Positions 60,866 to 64,000 of a DNA stretch of 64,000 bases are shown here, piece by piece. The stretch comes from Caldilineaceae bacterium (GTDB lineage Bacteria > Chloroflexota > Anaerolineae > Caldilineales > Caldilineaceae), in NCBI GenBank assembly GCA_020433455.1, contig JAGRCP010000008.1, forward strand, positions 34,682 through 98,681. Reading direction: 5' to 3'. Each line of letters begins with the position of its first letter. The stretch's first letter is position 1. The notes under the pieces were generated by a model. The model saw only the letters and a list, made by a program, of their open reading frames with translations, was not told the DNA's origin and searched no databases. A program made the translations under genes and the position numbers.

Positions 60866-63052
60866 ATGACACAAGCGTCTGAGCAAGTAAGTTATACAGC
60901 CACCCCCCATAATCTCGGCCTCTATCGCTTGGATGGCTTCTACGGCGCGCGCCGCCAATTGTTGACTCTGCATCAATGGCTGGCCGGCGAGGCCGGGCAT
61001 CTGCCCGCAATCGCCATCAGCGGAGAGCAGGGCAACGGCAAGAGCGCCATCTCGACTGCGGCCGCGTGGAACCTGTACTACCATTTCTCCGACGGCATCA
61101 TCCGCGTCGGCGCGGCGGGCACCAACCCTTTCCGCCTCTACGATGTGATACGTACGCTGGATACGGTGCTGGGGACAACCCTCACCCGGGTCAGCGAGGA
61201 TCGCTGGGGCATCAGCATTTTGGAACAACTTTATCGGCGTAAGCGCCTGCTCATTGTGGATAAGCTGGCCGGTGCAACGGAGGCGGAACTGGATACGCTG
61301 GTGGACATTATCGGCCATCTGCATGAGGCCGGCGGCCTCTCGCGTATTTTGCTCATCGACCGCAACTTTAGTCCCCAGATTGCAAGGTTGGTACAAGAGC
61401 AGCATTTGCATCTCGACGGGCTGGATCGCGAAGATGTAGCCGGCTTTATCCGCAGCCGGGGTCCCGTCGCCGTTCAGGAGGAAGCCCTGCGCTATGCTGA
61501 TGACCTGTTTGCTGTAACCGGCGGCCGCCCGTTGCCCATGCGCCTGGTCCTGGGCCTGCTGCTCGACTTTCGCTGGCCCGAGTTACATGAGTTCCTTCTG
61601 GCCTTGAAGCCCGCAGGCGATTTGCTGCCTATTCAGGAGCTGGTGGCGCTGGCAGTCGAAAATTACGCTGTGAATCAGCCCCAGGTCGGACCGCTGTTGA
61701 ATCACCTGGTCAGCGCGGCGGGCGGCGCGTCGATTGGCGCGTTCCGCTCCCTCTTTTGGGACGGCCTCGGCTCCCAGGCGGAGTTGGATGAGGTCCTTAC
61801 CGGCCTGACTGAACGCGCTCTGCTGGAGGTAGACGCCTATGAGCAGCGCATCGTCCTTCACGCCGTGATTCGCCGCTATCTGAACCAGAACGCCGTCATG
61901 CTGGGCGAGGAATGGGAGCGCAGCCACGCCCGCTTTTACCTTCCCTATGCCGAACGGTACCAATATTTGCCCCAGCATGCGTGGTCCGAGATCGACGTGG
62001 AGTGGGGCAATATTTATCAAGGCATGGATTGGTGCACGCAGCGTTTGGAGCGTCTGTGGCAGCAAAGCGCCTATGACATTATCGCTGATCCCGCTGTAGA
62101 TAAACAGCCGGTGGATCTTCCCAACGGTTTTGCCGACTACCGGGACGATCTGCGCCTGACCCGGGCCTACTCCCTGGCGTTAGCGTACTACGCGTTCTGG
62201 CGCCACCCGTTGGGTACGTTGCGCTGGCTCTCGGCCGGGGCGCTGGCCTCGCTGGCCCTGCGCGACTATACCGAATACGCCTGGCTGCTTACCAACATTG
62301 GCCGCCAACTTTTCTTCCACAATCGAGTAGAGGAAGCCCTTACCTGGCTCAATCGGGCGCGCAGAATTCTGGATGACCAGGATCGCGTGGTGGAGCTTTC
62401 CTACGTCTTCACCGATCTGGGCACGTCATATCGTATTTTGGATGAGCCGCGCCAGGCGCTGGAACACTTTTACGCCGCCTTCGACTGCGTGGCCCAGACC
62501 GCGGATCAGGACGCCCTCACCACGGCGTATCTGAATCTGGGCAGCGCCTATTACAGCCTGAACGATTTTGAGCGCGCCCTGCGCGAGCAGCGTAAGGCCC
62601 TGCGTATCGCGCTGCGTCGCCACGATCGTCACAGCGTGGCCAGCGCATTTAATAATATGGGCCTGGCGCTGGAGGGGCTGGATAATTTTATCGATGCCCA
62701 GGCCGCATACGAACGCTCCCTCACCGTCTTCCAGGAGATTGAAGACATCACCGGGATCAGCACCTGTTACAATAATCTGGGATCCGCCTGCTATGCCCGG
62801 GGCGACTTTGAACAGGCTCATATGTGGTACAAGCTGGATCTGGCCCTTTCCGAAGAACGGGGTAACTGGACCGACATGGCCGCTACGCTGCATAATCTGG
62901 GCCACGTCGCGCTGGAGCAGAAAGACCGCGCCGGCGCATTGGCCTATTTTGAGCGGAGCCGCATCCTGTATTCAGCATTTGAGCTGGTCGACTATGTGGC
63001 GGAAGAGGAGGAAATGATCGCGTATCTCCGCTCGCTTGATAATCAGGCATAA
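60866..63052 (+). CDS. STAND-type ATPase with C-terminal TPR repeats
   Basis: A 728-residue protein of the NB-ARC/STAND type: an ATP-binding switch with a ligand-sensing repeat domain. Walker A is ISGEQGNGKS (51-60), Walker B RLLIVDKL (about 127-134), then ILLIDRNFSPQI and a winged-helix-like region (about 240-345; RALLEVDAYEQRIVLHAVIR). The C-terminal 270 residues carry TPR units (NIGRQLFFHNRVEEALTWLN, DLGTSYRILDEPRQALEHFY, NMGLALEGLDNFIDAQAAYE, NNLGSACYARGDFEQAHMWY). No toxin, nuclease, TIR or kinase effector domain is visible at either end. It could be a regulator or a defence sensor; no defence neighbours are seen. Confidence 0.85.
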   Translation: MTQASEQVSYTATPHNLGLYRLDGFYGARRQLLTLHQWLAGEAGHLPAIAISGEQGNGKSAISTAAAWNLYYHFSDGIIRVGAAGTNPFRLYDVIRTLDTVLGTTLTRVSEDRWGISILEQLYRRKRLLIVDKLAGATEAELDTLVDIIGHLHEAGGLSRILLIDRNFSPQIARLVQEQHLHLDGLDREDVAGFIRSRGPVAVQEEALRYADDLFAVTGGRPLPMRLVLGLLLDFRWPELHEFLLALKPAGDLLPIQELVALAVENYAVNQPQVGPLLNHLVSAAGGASIGAFRSLFWDGLGSQAELDEVLTGLTERALLEVDAYEQRIVLHAVIRRYLNQNAVMLGEEWERSHARFYLPYAERYQYLPQHAWSEIDVEWGNIYQGMDWCTQRLERLWQQSAYDIIADPAVDKQPVDLPNGFADYRDDLRLTRAYSLALAYYAFWRHPLGTLRWLSAGALASLALRDYTEYAWLLTNIGRQLFFHNRVEEALTWLNRARRILDDQDRVVELSYVFTDLGTSYRILDEPRQALEHFYAAFDCVAQTADQDALTTAYLNLGSAYYSLNDFERALREQRKALRIALRRHDRHSVASAFNNMGLALEGLDNFIDAQAAYERSLTVFQEIEDITGISTCYNNLGSACYARGDFEQAHMWYKLDLALSEERGNWTDMAATLHNLGHVALEQKDRAGALAYFERSRILYSAFELVDYVAEEEEMIAYLRSLDNQA

Positions 63053-63068
63053 ATACGCGGAGAATTAC

Positions 63069-63139
63069 TGTACAGCCTCCAGGAGGCTTTTCCCTGAAAC
63101 AGGTATGTTTTCCACAGACCCTCCCGGAGGAATCTGTAC
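63069..63139 (+). repeat. Family I dispersed palindromic element, copy C
   Basis: A 71-bp element, left end TGTACAGCCTCCAGGAGG, right end CCTCCCGGAGGAATCTGTAC. The two ends are inverted and pair. It begins 16 bp after the STAND ATPase stop, in the same orientation as that gene. It separates it from the groES promoter. Confidence 0.78.
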
Positions 63140-63223
63140 GAGCATAAACGAAACTCTAACACTTCACTAGCATTATTTTAGTGCTCAGCCCCTATGATAA
63201 CGGCTGTATGCACGTTGAAAAAT

Positions 63224-63252
63224 TTGCCACCAACGATATCCTTCGTTATGAT
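63224..63252 (+). promoter_or_regulatory. Promoter of groES-groEL
   Basis: TTGCCA (63224-63229), a 17-bp spacer and TATGAT (63247-63252). The predicted transcription start falls at about 63259, at the edge of the CIRCE element, so HrcA binding would cover it. Confidence 0.7.
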
Positions 63253-63259
63253 AGACCCG

Positions 63260-63286
63260 TTAGCACTCTAAGGGGTAGAGTGCTAA
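63260..63286. promoter_or_regulatory. CIRCE element (HrcA operator)
   Basis: A perfect consensus: TTAGCACTC (63260-63268), 9-nt spacer, GAGTGCTAA (63278-63286). The arms extend outwards to 14 bp (63255-63268 and 63278-63291). It lies 82 bp before groES. HrcA represses groESL at normal temperature and is released on heat shock. The hrcA gene is not in the window. Confidence 0.97.
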
Positions 63287-63368
63287 CGGGTTTCTTTTGC
63301 ACCCCAATCTGTGACTTGTTTAACAAGACAGTTTTTTCTTACACAACTCAATTTGAGGAGGCTACATT

Positions 63369-63659
63369 ATGAATTTGAAGCCGCTTGGAGACCGCTTGCT
63401 GGTTAAGCCGATCGAACAAGAGGAACAGACCGCTACGGGTATTTTCCTGCCGGAAACCGCCAAGGAAAAGCCCCAGCAGGGTAAGGTCGAGGCCGCCGGG
63501 CCCGGCTCCCGCAAGGAAGACGGCGAGCGCATCGCCATGGACGTTGCCGTGGGCGACAAGGTGCTCTACGCCAAATATGCCGGCACGTCAATCAAGCTGG
63601 AAGGCCAGGAATTTCTGATTCTCAAGGAGAGCGACGTTCTGGCCATCGTCCAGGACTAA
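63369..63659 (+). CDS. groES: Co-chaperonin GroES
   Basis: Forms the heptameric lid of the GroEL folding chamber. The 96 residues are the full family length: [40 protein letters not shown] (mobile loop, about 21-40), [20 protein letters not shown] and LIL-type C-terminus [20 protein letters not shown] lies 8 bases before the ATG. groEL follows after 74 bp. Confidence 0.98.
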   Translation: MNLKPLGDRLLVKPIEQEEQTATGIFLPETAKEKPQQGKVEAAGPGSRKEDGERIAMDVAVGDKVLYAKYAGTSIKLEGQEFLILKESDVLAIVQD

Positions 63660-63718
63660 GCTTGTCCGGGCTCCTCAGCTCGCAAGAGCCTGAATTAAAC
63701 CATTTACCAAAAAAGTAG

Positions 63719-64000
<282 letters not shown>

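Noticed and set aside
60866..63052. The STAND ATPase as a defence system of the Avs type
   Set aside because: No nuclease, TIR or protease effector domain is fused to it and no other defence gene lies nearby.
63165..63185. A second, degenerate CIRCE before groES
   Set aside because: Only a TAGTGCT half matches; the partner half and spacing are absent.

Overview
The window looks like a chromosomal segment of a Chloroflexota bacterium, probably of the Anaerolineae/Caldilineae type. This is an inference from three things: GC-rich coding, many secreted or membrane proteins with long Ala/Glu/Thr- or TPTPT-type linkers (FAS1-LysM, SH3b, CNB, GH3 and PPIase proteins), and class I heat-shock control by a CIRCE operator. 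No rRNA, phage, CRISPR array or complete insertion sequence is visible. Four tRNA genes are present: Cys-GCA, Pro-CGG, Leu-CAA and Arg-CCG.

Region 1 (1-12.8 kb, all minus strand) is an accessory catabolic cluster. Read 5' to 3' it holds a PadR-family regulator, three sulfatases, a lipoprotein solute-binding protein, two oligopeptide-type permeases, a double ABC ATPase and a fourth sulfatase cut by the window edge. All four sulfatases have the Cys-type formylglycine motif and none has a visible signal peptide. The simplest reading is that sulfated compounds are imported by the ABC system and desulfated in the cytoplasm. A 45-bp AT-rich inverted repeat upstream of padR is a candidate operator.

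Region 2 (13-18.1 kb) carries a metallophosphoesterase, a GNAT acetyltransferase, a Memo-like protein, an unannotated 47-residue membrane protein, an ornithine cyclodeaminase-like protein and 3-hydroxybutyrate dehydrogenase. Region 3 (18.2-28.6 kb) has rpsT, a DinG-type helicase, a secreted LysM-FAS1 protein, a protein with three copies of an unfamiliar repeat, and a penicillin-binding protein that seems to be lipid-anchored.

Region 4 (28.6-42.5 kb) is mostly housekeeping: a zinc-ribbon/cold-shock protein, a bacterial relative of the tRNA-queuosine mannosyltransferase, the rpsF-rpsR-PPIase operon (with an acidic extension on S18), amylosucrase, a methyltransferase, greA, lysS, a bifunctional-nuclease-family protein, dnaB and mutM. 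Region 5 (42.5-64 kb) is rich in cell-envelope and signalling genes: an ECF sigma/anti-sigma pair, an SH3b lipoprotein, a membrane protein with four cyclic-nucleotide-binding-like domains, a three-gene operon with a BCD-type MFS transporter, an AI-2E transporter fused to a HAD domain next to lepB, a GH3-like protein lacking catalytic residues, TPR and SLC13 proteins, a STAND-type ATPase with TPRs, and finally groES-groEL under CIRCE.

Two families of short dispersed inverted-repeat elements run through the intergenic spaces. Family I is about 70 bp, with four copies, three of them just after stop codons. Family II is about 77-90 bp, with three copies, all in or near the sulfatase/ABC cluster. 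Neither carries a coding sequence.
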